5,769 nucleotides of DNA. It comes from DATAEK01 sp036258055. GTDB lineage: Bacteria > Acidobacteriota > Vicinamibacteria > Vicinamibacterales > 2-12-FULL-66-21. The notes beneath the pieces were generated by a model, which saw nothing but the letters and a program-made list of their open reading frames with translations, was not told the DNA's origin and searched no databases. Both the position numbers and the translations under genes were made by a program. The stretch spans positions 1-5,769 of the forward strand of contig DATAEK010000159.1 in assembly GCA_036258055.1 (NCBI GenBank). Reading direction: 5' to 3'. This document shows positions 1 through 5,682 of the stretch, piece after piece (position 1 is the first letter of the stretch; each line of letters opens with the position of its first letter).

Positions 1-722
1 AACGCCACCCGCGCGCCTACCTCGAGCTCCACATCGAGCAAGGGCCCGTGCTCGAGGCGATGGGGCGATCCACGGGTGCGGTGATGGGCACCTACGGTGT
101 CGAACGCCACGTTCTGCGGTTCGTCGGCCAGGCTGCGCACTCGGGGTCTACGCCCATCGCGATGCGCCGTGACGCGTTCCTCGCTGCCGCCGAGACGGCG
201 CTCGCCTGTCGCGAGATCGCCCGGCGCCACTCGACGCCCGCCGCCGGGATGGTGTGCACGGTGGGCACGGTCTCGGTCGAGCCGGCGATCGTGACTGCTG
301 TACCGGGCGTGTGCGAGATCGCGCTCGATCAGCGGGCCCTCGAGCCCGACACGTTGCGGCGGGCACTCGCCGACGCCGACGAGGCTGCATCGCGCGCGGC
401 CGCAGCCAACGGCGTGACCGTGACGTGGCGGCACCTGTGGCGCATCGATCCCTGCCGGTTCGATCCGCGTCTGGTCGGCCTGTGCGCCGACGCGGTGCAG
501 GAGGCGACGGGGCATGCGCCACGCCTGCCGTCGGGGCCGCTGCACGACGCGGTCGAGATGAGCCGGGTCATGCCCGCGGTGATGATGTTCGCCCGCTCCA
601 CCAACGGCTTGTCGCACTGCAAGGAAGAAGACACGCCGGAGGCCGACCTCGAGGTGACGATCGACGCGTTCCTGCGGCTGGTCGACAAGACTGTGGCGGC
701 GGTCGCGGCGGACGTCCAGTAG
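1..722 (+). CDS. M20-family zinc amidohydrolase (N-carbamoyl-amino-acid hydrolase / ureidopropionase type), 5' truncated by window edge
   Basis: The frame is open from the left edge (first full codon at 3) to the TAG at 720-722, so only the C-terminal ~239 residues of a protein normally near 400-430 are visible. A GTG at 48 is not the start: the frame before it encodes YLELHIEQGPVLE, the family signature. Its His (30-32) is a known metal ligand of HyuC/beta-alanine synthase-type enzymes. Next comes the dimerisation/lid domain (GQAAHSGSTPIAMRRDA, then TVGTVSVEP and VPGVCEIALDQR). The returning catalytic segment has SGPLHDA and LSHCKEEDT, whose His (615-617) matches the last metal ligand. Family members hydrolyse N-carbamoyl or ureido groups from amino acids, ureidoglycolate or beta-alanine in the cytoplasm. 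The substrate cannot be fixed from this fragment. The other metal ligands lie outside the window. The next gene has its own promoter, so no operon link is evident. Confidence 0.93.
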   Translation, partial: RHPRAYLELHIEQGPVLEAMGRSTGAVMGTYGVERHVLRFVGQAAHSGSTPIAMRRDAFLAAAETALACREIARRHSTPAAGMVCTVGTVSVEPAIVTAVPGVCEIALDQRALEPDTLRRALADADEAASRAAAANGVTVTWRHLWRIDPCRFDPRLVGLCADAVQEATGHAPRLPSGPLHDAVEMSRVMPAVMMFARSTNGLSHCKEEDTPEADLEVTIDAFLRLVDKTVAAVAADVQ

Positions 723-794
723 ATCCAATCGGGCTGGTCCGCGAGCATCATTTTGCGCCCATGAGCCCGGCGCGGGGCATCTCCGGCCGCCGGA
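723..794. other. Short intergenic spacer between the hydrolase and the PadR promoter
   Basis: These 72 bases lack a credible gene. They hold a small inverted repeat, TCCGG-CCG-CCGGA (782-794), directly before the -35 box of the PadR promoter. The stem is five pairs and is followed by only two T residues, so it is a poor candidate for an intrinsic terminator of the hydrolase gene. No other structure stands out. Confidence 0.4.
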
Positions 795-823
795 TTGACG
801 GCTGATAGTACGCGGCGTATAGT
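795..823 (+). promoter_or_regulatory. Sigma70-type promoter of the PadR/membrane-protein unit
   Basis: TTGACG (795-800) is a five-of-six match to the -35 consensus. It lies exactly 17 bp before TATAGT (818-823), a five-of-six match to the -10 consensus. Transcription would be expected near 829-831, leaving at most about seven bases before the ATG at 836. That is too short for a Shine-Dalgarno site, and none is present. The operator palindromes overlap the -10 box and the predicted start site, as expected for a repressed promoter. Both boxes are seen in the sequence; activity is inferred. Confidence 0.68.
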
Positions 824-837
824 ACGCAGCGTACTAT
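805..837. promoter_or_regulatory. Double palindromic operator, probable PadR autoregulatory site
   Basis: Two 11-bp palindromic cores, TACGC-G-GCGTA (809-819) and TACGC-A-GCGTA (823-833), lie 14 bp apart centre to centre with three bases between them. The right core extends to a perfect 19-bp dyad, ATAGTACGCAGCGTACTAT (819-837), nine-base arms around one central base. The left arm ATAGTACGC is repeated exactly at 805-813 and 819-827. The array reaches from the promoter spacer through the -10 box into the start codon of the PadR gene. PadR proteins are dimers that often bind dyads in their own promoters, so self-repression is the simplest reading. The spacing could allow two dimers to sit side by side. 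Confidence 0.72.
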
Positions 838-1399
838 GCCCCGGATCCCGCTGCTCGGCCGCGCCCTGCTCGGCCTGTTGATCGACGCGCCGCTCTCCGG
901 CTACGACATCCGCCGGTTGTTCACCCAGACGCCGCTCGCCACGTTCAGCGACAGTCCGGGGGCGATCTATCCGGCGCTCAAGCGCCTCGAGGCCGCCGGG
1001 TTCGTGCGCGGTCGCGTCGAGCGCAGCGCCGGCCTTCGCCAGCGGAGACTCTTCCGCGTGACGCCGGCGGGCAAGGCGGCACTCGAGAGCTGGTTGAACC
1101 AGCCGGTAACCCGCGACGCGGTGGTGCGCGACAGCGACGAGCTGATGCTGCGCTTCAGCTTCATGGACCGCGGCCTGGGACCGGCCGCGTCCGCTCGCTT
1201 CCTCCGCGCGCTTCAGCACGAGCTCACGACCTATCTTCCGGAGCTGCGCCGCTATCTCGAGGCGAATCGTGGCGCGATGCCGCTGTCGGGCAGACTCGCG
1301 CTCGAGAGCGGCATCCGCGCCTACGACGCGATGCTCGCGTGGACCCGGGACGCGCTCGGCGCTTACGAGAAGCGGGGAAAAGACAGGAGGAAATCATGA
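836..1399 (+). CDS. PadR-family transcriptional regulator
   Basis: This 187-residue protein has the two-part PadR layout. Residues ~5-85 form a winged helix: ALLGLLIDAPLSGYDIRRLF covers the first helices, SPGAIYPALKRLEAAGFV (40-57) contains the recognition helix, and RQRRLFRVTPAGKAALESW forms the wing and its following helix. Residues ~100-178 form the helical C-terminal dimerisation arm (Vir_act_alpha_C type). The length is normal for the class with a long C-terminal arm. The ATG at 836 is chosen because PadR proteins start a few residues before the ALLGLL helix and because it sits just after a good promoter. It has no ribosome-binding site, so near-leaderless translation is likely. Most PadR proteins are ligand-responsive repressors of detoxification or membrane-transport genes. 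The effector here is unknown. The stop overlaps the start of the next gene (ATGA), so the two are probably translationally coupled. Confidence 0.93.
   Translation: MPRIPLLGRALLGLLIDAPLSGYDIRRLFTQTPLATFSDSPGAIYPALKRLEAAGFVRGRVERSAGLRQRRLFRVTPAGKAALESWLNQPVTRDAVVRDSDELMLRFSFMDRGLGPAASARFLRALQHELTTYLPELRRYLEANRGAMPLSGRLALESGIRAYDAMLAWTRDALGAYEKRGKDRRKS
1385..1390 (+). promoter_or_regulatory. Strong ribosome-binding site AGGAGG that fixes the membrane-protein start
   Basis: A perfect AGGAGG lies five bases before the ATG at 1396, inside the end of the PadR reading frame. It decides the start of the downstream gene: the open frame extends upstream to 1339, but only inside PadR coding sequence. 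It is the only consensus Shine-Dalgarno site seen before any start in this window. Confidence 0.85.
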
Positions 1400-2235
1400 C
1401 GCTGCGAGTGCTCGCCTATTGTGCGATCGGCGGATGCGCACTCACGCTGCCCGCTCTGGGCGGCGGTCACTTCGTGCTGTGGTGGCTGTCGGGAACCTTG
1501 CTCGCCGCCGCGTTCGTTCCTGTGGCGGTCTACGGTCCGAAGGGCGTCCGCGCGCAGTTCGGCGCGATCGCGCCGGCGCTCGCCCTCACGAGCGTGTTCT
1601 GTACGTGGACCGAAGCGGTGGTGTTCGTACCTCTTTTCCGACCCGAGGCAGTCGCCAATCTCGTCGGCGCCTCAGTCACGTATCTCCTCTTCGCGGCCGC
1701 CGTTGCGCTGCTGGCCGCGGCGTTGAAGCTGCATCGTCCGACGGATGGCGTCGTGCCGCATCGTCCGCCGCTCGCGACGGCCGTGCGCGTCCTCGCGTGC
1801 GGGTGTGCGTATGCCGTGTACTACCTGATCTTCGGCGCGATCACCTTCCAGTTCTTCACGCACGACTTCTATCCCGAAGCAACTGAACAGGTCGCACGGC
1901 TGGGCGGGTGGTTCTGGGCGATGCAGATCGGCCGTGGAATCCTGATGACGCTGTCAGTCCTGCCAATCGTGTACACGCTGCGGATGTCGCGCGGGCAGGC
2001 GGCGCTGGCGGTCGGCGCAATCCTCTGGGTCGCCGGCGGCCTGGCGCTCCTCATCGTACCCAGTTCGTTCATGGGAGCCGCCCAGCGGATGATTCATACC
2101 GTGGAGATCCTCACGCAGAATGTGCCGCTCGGGGCGACTATCGTGCTGCTGATGCGTCCCGGGCGCAATCATCAGACGTTCCTCACGAGATCCGTGGCCA
2201 TCAACCCGGCCCGCCGAAATGCAGACGTCATGTAG
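1396..2235 (+). CDS. Polytopic membrane protein of unknown function, coupled to PadR
   Basis: This 279-residue protein is mostly hydrophobic. Likely membrane segments are at about 3-20, 26-46, 55-80, 87-110, 125-153, 172-195, 200-222 and 230-253, giving seven or eight passes. There is a short basic loop at 111-124 (KLHRPTDGVVPHRPP) and a basic C-terminal tail from 254. Aromatic and polar residues sit inside the fifth segment (CAYAVYYLIFGAITFQFFTHDF). I recognise no ABC, MFS, MATE or SMR signature and no ATP-binding or catalytic motif. The ATG at 1396 is chosen for its AGGAGG and its ATGA overlap with PadR. As the only gene coupled to a PadR regulator, it is probably what the regulator controls, perhaps a membrane stress or resistance function, but that is inference from position. 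It ends at TAG 2233-2235, converging on the kinase gene. Confidence 0.85.
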   Translation: MTLRVLAYCAIGGCALTLPALGGGHFVLWWLSGTLLAAAFVPVAVYGPKGVRAQFGAIAPALALTSVFCTWTEAVVFVPLFRPEAVANLVGASVTYLLFAAAVALLAAALKLHRPTDGVVPHRPPLATAVRVLACGCAYAVYYLIFGAITFQFFTHDFYPEATEQVARLGGWFWAMQIGRGILMTLSVLPIVYTLRMSRGQAALAVGAILWVAGGLALLIVPSSFMGAAQRMIHTVEILTQNVPLGATIVLLMRPGRNHQTFLTRSVAINPARRNADVM

Positions 2236-2273
2236 GACTGCTGGCGTTGCAAGGCGACGACAGCCGGTGGGCG
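2236..2273 (+). repeat. 38-bp direct repeat, left copy (partner at 4874-4911)
   Basis: The 38 bases match 4874-4911 at 35 positions, with the first 22 identical, in the same orientation. The match begins at the base after the TAG stop of the membrane-protein gene and ends 16 bp before the kinase stop. A 22-base exact match is not expected by chance in a window this size. The right copy is inside the cyclase-fold gene and encodes LLALQGEDGQWA; this copy would encode LLALQGDDSRWA in the matching frame. Confidence 0.85.
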
Positions 2274-2306
2274 CTCGCCAACGTCCACTTCACGCCCGGA
2301 ATGCCG
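2238..2306 (+). pseudogene. Possible remnant of a cyclase-fold paralogue
   Basis: Read in the frame of the repeat, this stretch gives LLALQGDDSRWALANVHFTPG before similarity is lost. The first twelve residues match the repeat in the downstream cyclase-fold protein (residues 48-59) with three substitutions. The remainder, W-x-L-x-N-x-H then P-G, also resembles that protein's C-terminal WLLENTHPG (277-285). There is no start codon, no ribosome-binding site, and the 3' part overlaps the end of the convergent kinase gene. It is best read as a decayed piece of a second copy. The boundaries are approximate and the second similarity is short enough to be chance. Confidence 0.4.
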
Positions 2307-4563
2307 CGACGCGTTCGGCTGCCCGCGCGACGATGCCGTCGAACCCGGCGATGCCGCGCAGCGAAGCCAGGAACGGGCAGTACACCGCGATGTATTGGTG
2401 CGGGTAGAACCCGTGTTCGACCGCTCGCGCGAGCAAACGAAGCGCCGTCGGGATATCGCCGGCGACCGCGAAGCTCTCGCTCAGATGAAACGTGATGTGC
2501 CCATCAAACGACATGTCCGGGAGGGTCGCCAGCGCGGCACAGGCGTCCGCGGTTCGCCCTGCCAGCCCCTCGAGCAACGCCACGAGTTGTACCGTGTACG
2601 GCATCTGAGGCACGTGCGCTTGCATCCACTGCGCCTGCACCCTGGCGTCGGCGAGCCGGCCGAGCAGCGCGTAGGTGTATCCCAGCGACCAGTGGATGAT
2701 GGGATTTTCAGGGTCGAGCACGAGCCCATGCTCATGCGTGTCCAGGCCTTCGTGCGGCCGTCCCACGAACCAATGCGCGGAGTTGAGGAGGACGCCCGCC
2801 ATCGGGGACAACGGGTCCACGTCGAGAAAGCGCCGTCCCGCCGCGATCGCCGCCTCGCCCTGTCCCGCCGCCTCGAGCGCGATGCCCCGAAAGAACAAAG
2901 CATCCGCATCGCTGCCGTCCAGCTCCAGCGCCTTGGTGAGATATCGCACGGTGTCGGCGAGCGCACCGCGCTCGTAGCTGATGAAGCCGAGGAGTGAGTA
3001 TCCGTACGGCGCATTGGGCGCCACATTCATCAACTCACGCGCCTCCGCCTCGGCGCGGGCGAGATGGATGGCGTCGGTGCTCATCCCGGCGCGCACCTGC
3101 GTGACCCAGAGGTAGGCACGCAACGCGCGCAGCGGTGGCGACAGTCCTTCGATCTCGATTGCGCGATCGAGCAGCGCGTTCACCTGATCCATCGACGCGC
3201 CGTATCGCCGCACGAGCACCTGGGCCCTCAAGTACAGCTCGAACGCCCGCGGGTTCTTGATCGGGCGCTCGGCGAGCCGGTCGTCCTCGGACGCTGTCAG
3301 CGTCACCCGCAAGGCGGTGACGATCGCGCGCGAGACGCGTTCCTGCACGTCGAACACATCGTCCAGGGTGCCACTGTATTTCTCGGCCCAAATCTGCTCG
3401 TCGGTCGTGGTATCGACCAGTTGTGCGGTGATGCGGAGCGCGTTGCCGGCCTTCCGCGCGCTCCCGGTCAGCGCATATCGCACACCGAGGGTGCGGCCGA
3501 TCTCGCGCATGCCCTTGGTGGTGCCCTTGAGTTGCAGCGACGACGTGCGCGAAATCACGCGCAGTGCCTTCACGCCCGAGAGGTCGGTGATGAGCTCCTC
3601 GGTGAGTCCGTCGCTGAAGTAGTCGTTATCGGGATCGGCGCTCAGGTTTGTGAACGGCAGGACCGCAATCGAGCTGTCGCGGCGGGCACGGTCAGGCGCC
3701 GCGGATGCCGTCGTCACGGGCGGCGTGTGCTGTGCCCGCAACGCAGCCACGACCTGCGCACCTCTGGCGAATCGATCGTCGGCCGAACGCTGAAGGAGCC
3801 GGCTCACCGTTTCGCCGATGACGGCCGGAGTCTCAGGGCGCGAGTCGGTGATGGGCGGCGGCGAATGGGCGAAGCGCCTGGCGATCACGGCGTGCGCCGA
3901 CGGGCCGGTGAAGGCGATCTCGCCCGTCAGCATTTCGTACATCACGCAGCCCAGCGCAAAGAGGTCGCTGCGCCCGTCAAGGTCGCCGCCCGCGGCCTGC
4001 TCGGGGCTCATATAGGCTGGTGTGCCAACGGTCACGCCGATCTGCGTGAACATCACACCGGTCGCCGCCGAGGCGGCCACGAGCGCCTTGCCGATACCGA
4101 AATCGGCGACGACGGCGTGGCCTTCGTGCAGGAGAATGTTCTCCGGCTTGATGTCTCGGTGGACGATGTCGTGCCGATGCGCGTAGTCGAGGGCATCAGC
4201 CACCTCGATGGCGATGCGGATCGCCTCGTCAACGGACAACGGAGGGCCGTTCGAGAGGCGATCCCGCAAGGTCTGTCCAGCCATCACCGGCATCACGAAG
4301 TACAAGCAACCGCCGGCTTCGCCCGAGTCGTAGAGCGGGAGGATGTTCGGATGATTCAGACCGGCGGCCAGCTGGATCTCTCGAAGAAAGCGCTCGCGGC
4401 CGAGCGTTTCGGCGAGATCGGGACGCAGCACTTTGATAGCGACGTCCCGGCCGTGCTTGTGGTCGTGAGCCAGGTAGACCGTGGCCATACCGCCCGCCCC
4501 GAGTTGGCGGTCGAGTCGATAGTGACGGGCGAGCGCATCGGCCAGTCCAGCAGGGACCTCCAC
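2290..4563 (-). CDS. Soluble Ser/Thr protein kinase fused to a TolB-like domain and TPR repeats
   Basis: From the GTG at 4563 this is 757 residues. Residues ~16-275 are a Hanks-type kinase with a complete active set: glycine loop GAGGMATV (22-29), lysine in VAIKVL (44), helix-C Glu (62), HRDIKPEN (135-142), DFG (154-156), GTPAYMSPEQ (180-189), RSDLFALG (Asp 200) and the late Arg in DDRF (264). Residues ~297-421 match the TolB/FlgO-like domain (IAVLPFTNLSADPDNDYFSDGLTEELI ... QIWAEKYS). The rest, ~436-750, is TPR-like helical repeats. No membrane segment separates kinase from sensor, unlike PknB-type kinases, so it is probably cytosolic; it would phosphorylate Ser/Thr with the TPRs recruiting partners. 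The open frame extends to TTG 4599 with no Shine-Dalgarno. I prefer GTG 4563 because a -10-like TACCTT ends six bases before it. GTG 4578 is another option. Substrates are unknown. Confidence 0.93.
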   Translation of the reverse strand: MEVPAGLADALARHYRLDRQLGAGGMATVYLAHDHKHGRDVAIKVLRPDLAETLGRERFLREIQLAAGLNHPNILPLYDSGEAGGCLYFVMPVMAGQTLRDRLSNGPPLSVDEAIRIAIEVADALDYAHRHDIVHRDIKPENILLHEGHAVVADFGIGKALVAASAATGVMFTQIGVTVGTPAYMSPEQAAGGDLDGRSDLFALGCVMYEMLTGEIAFTGPSAHAVIARRFAHSPPPITDSRPETPAVIGETVSRLLQRSADDRFARGAQVVAALRAQHTPPVTTASAAPDRARRDSSIAVLPFTNLSADPDNDYFSDGLTEELITDLSGVKALRVISRTSSLQLKGTTKGMREIGRTLGVRYALTGSARKAGNALRITAQLVDTTTDEQIWAEKYSGTLDDVFDVQERVSRAIVTALRVTLTASEDDRLAERPIKNPRAFELYLRAQVLVRRYGASMDQVNALLDRAIEIEGLSPPLRALRAYLWVTQVRAGMSTDAIHLARAEAEARELMNVAPNAPYGYSLLGFISYERGALADTVRYLTKALELDGSDADALFFRGIALEAAGQGEAAIAAGRRFLDVDPLSPMAGVLLNSAHWFVGRPHEGLDTHEHGLVLDPENPIIHWSLGYTYALLGRLADARVQAQWMQAHVPQMPYTVQLVALLEGLAGRTADACAALATLPDMSFDGHITFHLSESFAVAGDIPTALRLLARAVEHGFYPHQYIAVYCPFLASLRGIAGFDGIVARAAERVAAFRA

Positions 4564-4569
4564 GCGGCG

Positions 4570-4599
4570 AAGGTACACTGAGCAGGGGTGGGCTGCCAA
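4570..4599 (-). promoter_or_regulatory. Candidate promoter for the kinase gene
   Basis: On the minus strand TTGGCA (4599-4594) and TACCTT (4575-4570) are separated by 18 bp. Transcription would then begin near 4563, coincident with a GTG in frame with the kinase. The -10 match is modest (four of six). If the real start is the TTG at 4599 this cannot be the promoter. The call rests on spacing and on the similar arrangement at the divergent gene. Confidence 0.35.
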
Positions 4600-4604
4600 C
4601 AGGA

Positions 4605-4646
4605 GTCAGCAAGGGCTGACCAGCCCCTACTGACAGATCACCTGTC
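4605..4646. promoter_or_regulatory. Pair of small inverted repeats in the divergent intergenic region
   Basis: GTCAGC-AAGG-GCTGAC (4605-4620) has perfect six-base arms and a four-base loop. GACAG-ATCAC-CTGTC (4632-4646) has perfect five-base arms. Both lie between the divergent kinase and cyclase-fold genes, upstream of both proposed start sites, where regulator binding sites would be expected. Neither is followed by a T run in either direction, so they are not intrinsic terminators. Function is not demonstrated by the sequence; the rest of 4600-4718 shows nothing I can name. Confidence 0.35.
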
Positions 4647-4718
4647 TGGCGATGCCTCCCCGATCGCAAGAGCGTCTCTGCGTAGAACGCCGATCCGCGA
4701 CGGTGCTTCTCACCAGCT

Positions 4719-4727
4719 TGTTACACT
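4719..4727 (+). promoter_or_regulatory. Extended -10 promoter of the cyclase-fold gene
   Basis: TGTTACACT combines the TG of an extended -10 element (4719-4720) with the hexamer TACACT (4722-4727). No recognisable -35 lies 16-18 bp upstream, which an extended -10 can compensate for. Seven bases separate the hexamer from the ATG at 4735, so transcription would begin at or next to the start codon. That fits the absence of a Shine-Dalgarno site. Confidence 0.5.
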
Positions 4728-4734
4728 CGGCCGC

Positions 4735-5682
4735 ATGACCGTACTGGACTGGCTGCTCGATTCGGACCCCGCCATCCGCTGGCAGGTGTTGGGCGATCTT
4801 CTCCATGCGCCGGCTGACGTCGTCTCGGCGGAGCGCGCGCGAGTGGCCACTGAAGAAGCCGGCTGGGGTGCCAGACTGCTGGCGTTGCAAGGCGAAGACG
4901 GCCAGTGGGCGGGAGGCGCGTGCTTCCCGGCGCGGAGCTTCAACTGGCGCGAAGAGAACCAGGGCCAGCCCTGGACGTCCACGCTGCCGACACTACAACT
5001 GCTGCATGAGTTCGGGGTCGATCCGTGCTCTGACCGGGTGCGCCGGGCGGTGGCGCAGGTCAGAGACCACTGTCGTTGGGAGCACGCGGGGCAGCCGTTC
5101 TTCAGCGGCGAGGTCGAGCCGTGCATCAATGGCAGGACCGTCACATTGGGCACCTACTTTGATCAGGATGTGGATGGCGTGGTCGCCCGCCTGCTTGGTG
5201 AGCAGCTCGAGGACGGCGGGTGGAACTGCGAGGTGGAGAACGGGTCCGTCCGCTCGTCGTTCGCGACCACGATCAACGTCCTGGAAGGACTGCTGGCGCA
5301 CGAGCGGGCAACCGGCGGCTCTGCGGAATCCATCGCGGCTCGGCGCCGGGGTGAGGAGTACCTCCTCGAACGACAGCTGGTCCGACGGAAGAGCACCGGC
5401 GAAGTCGTCAACCCAGCCTGGCTGCAATTCTCGTTTCCGACCCGCTGGCATTACGACGTGCTGCGGGCCCTCGAATACTTCCGCTCGGTCGGGGATCTGC
5501 CAAACTCACGGATCGACGAAGCAATCGATTTGCTTCGATCCAAGCAGCAGCCCGATGGCACCTGGCTGCTGGAGAACACGCATCCCGGCAAGGTCCACTT
5601 TGCGATCGAGGACGGCGACGGTCGGCCCAGCCGGTGGAACACGCTGCGGGCGCTGCGCGTCCTGCGGTGGTACGAGCGGTGA
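4735..5682 (+). CDS. Terpenoid-cyclase/prenyltransferase-fold protein of unknown function
   Basis: This 315-residue protein has the alpha/alpha-toroid look of squalene-cyclase relatives. Three repeats of the Q-x-x-D/G-x-W type occur at LQGEDGQW (51-58), LEDGGWNCE (158-166) and QQPDGTW (271-277), each beside helix-forming segments. Other strong blocks are GEVEPCINGR (125-134), RSSFATTINVLEGL (173-186), FSFPTRWHYDVLRALEY (232-248) and GRPSRWNTLRALRVLRW (296-312). It is about half the size of squalene-hopene cyclases and lacks the DxDD acid motif, so terpene cyclisation is unlikely. I have seen similar conserved hypothetical proteins in high-GC bacteria but know no assigned function. No signal peptide or membrane segment is evident. 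The ATG at 4735 starts just before the conserved TVLDWLLDSDPAIRWQVLGDL. The frame is open back to a GTG at 4588, but that 49-residue extension crosses the hairpins and the promoter. It is divergent from the kinase gene. Confidence 0.85.
   Translation: MTVLDWLLDSDPAIRWQVLGDLLHAPADVVSAERARVATEEAGWGARLLALQGEDGQWAGGACFPARSFNWREENQGQPWTSTLPTLQLLHEFGVDPCSDRVRRAVAQVRDHCRWEHAGQPFFSGEVEPCINGRTVTLGTYFDQDVDGVVARLLGEQLEDGGWNCEVENGSVRSSFATTINVLEGLLAHERATGGSAESIAARRRGEEYLLERQLVRRKSTGEVVNPAWLQFSFPTRWHYDVLRALEYFRSVGDLPNSRIDEAIDLLRSKQQPDGTWLLENTHPGKVHFAIEDGDGRPSRWNTLRALRVLRWYER
4874..4911 (+). repeat. 38-bp direct repeat, right copy (partner at 2236-2273)
   Basis: This copy lies in the coding sequence of the cyclase-fold gene and encodes LLALQGEDGQWA plus flanking bases, including the first Q-x-x-D-G-x-W motif. 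It is probably the parental copy, because its reading frame is intact and its residues fit the family. The three mismatches to the left copy change Glu to Asp, Gly to Ser and Gln to Arg. Confidence 0.85.

Noticed and set aside
470..660. Hydrolase active-site residues differing from the textbook SGAGHDA and SHxPxE forms (SGPLHDA, SHCKEED)
   Set aside because: As far as I recall, related M20 hydrolases carry GPLHDA and SHxxEED forms, and the metal-binding His is kept, so this looks like a subfamily trait and not a defect.
782..796. TCCGG-CCG-CCGGA hairpin as a terminator for the hydrolase gene
   Set aside because: The stem has only five pairs, there is no T run, and it abuts the -35 box of the next promoter.
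329..1219. 296-codon minus-strand frame crossing the hydrolase end, the PadR promoter and the PadR gene
   Set aside because: It runs through two well-supported + strand genes and a strong promoter, and its translation is low-complexity Arg/Ala-rich without motifs.
1339..1395. Longer N-terminus for the membrane protein
   Set aside because: The 19 extra residues are charged and come entirely from PadR coding sequence. The ATG at 1396 has AGGAGG at ideal spacing and begins directly with a hydrophobic segment.
3064..4581. 505-codon open frame on the + strand opposite the kinase gene
   Set aside because: It is antisense to a kinase with intact, ordered motifs. Its translation has no recognisable domain, and long antisense frames are common in high-GC coding DNA.
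4588..4734. 49-residue N-terminal extension of the cyclase-fold protein from a GTG at 4588
   Set aside because: The stretch carries two inverted repeats and an extended -10 element, and the recognisable protein similarity starts at the ATG at 4735.
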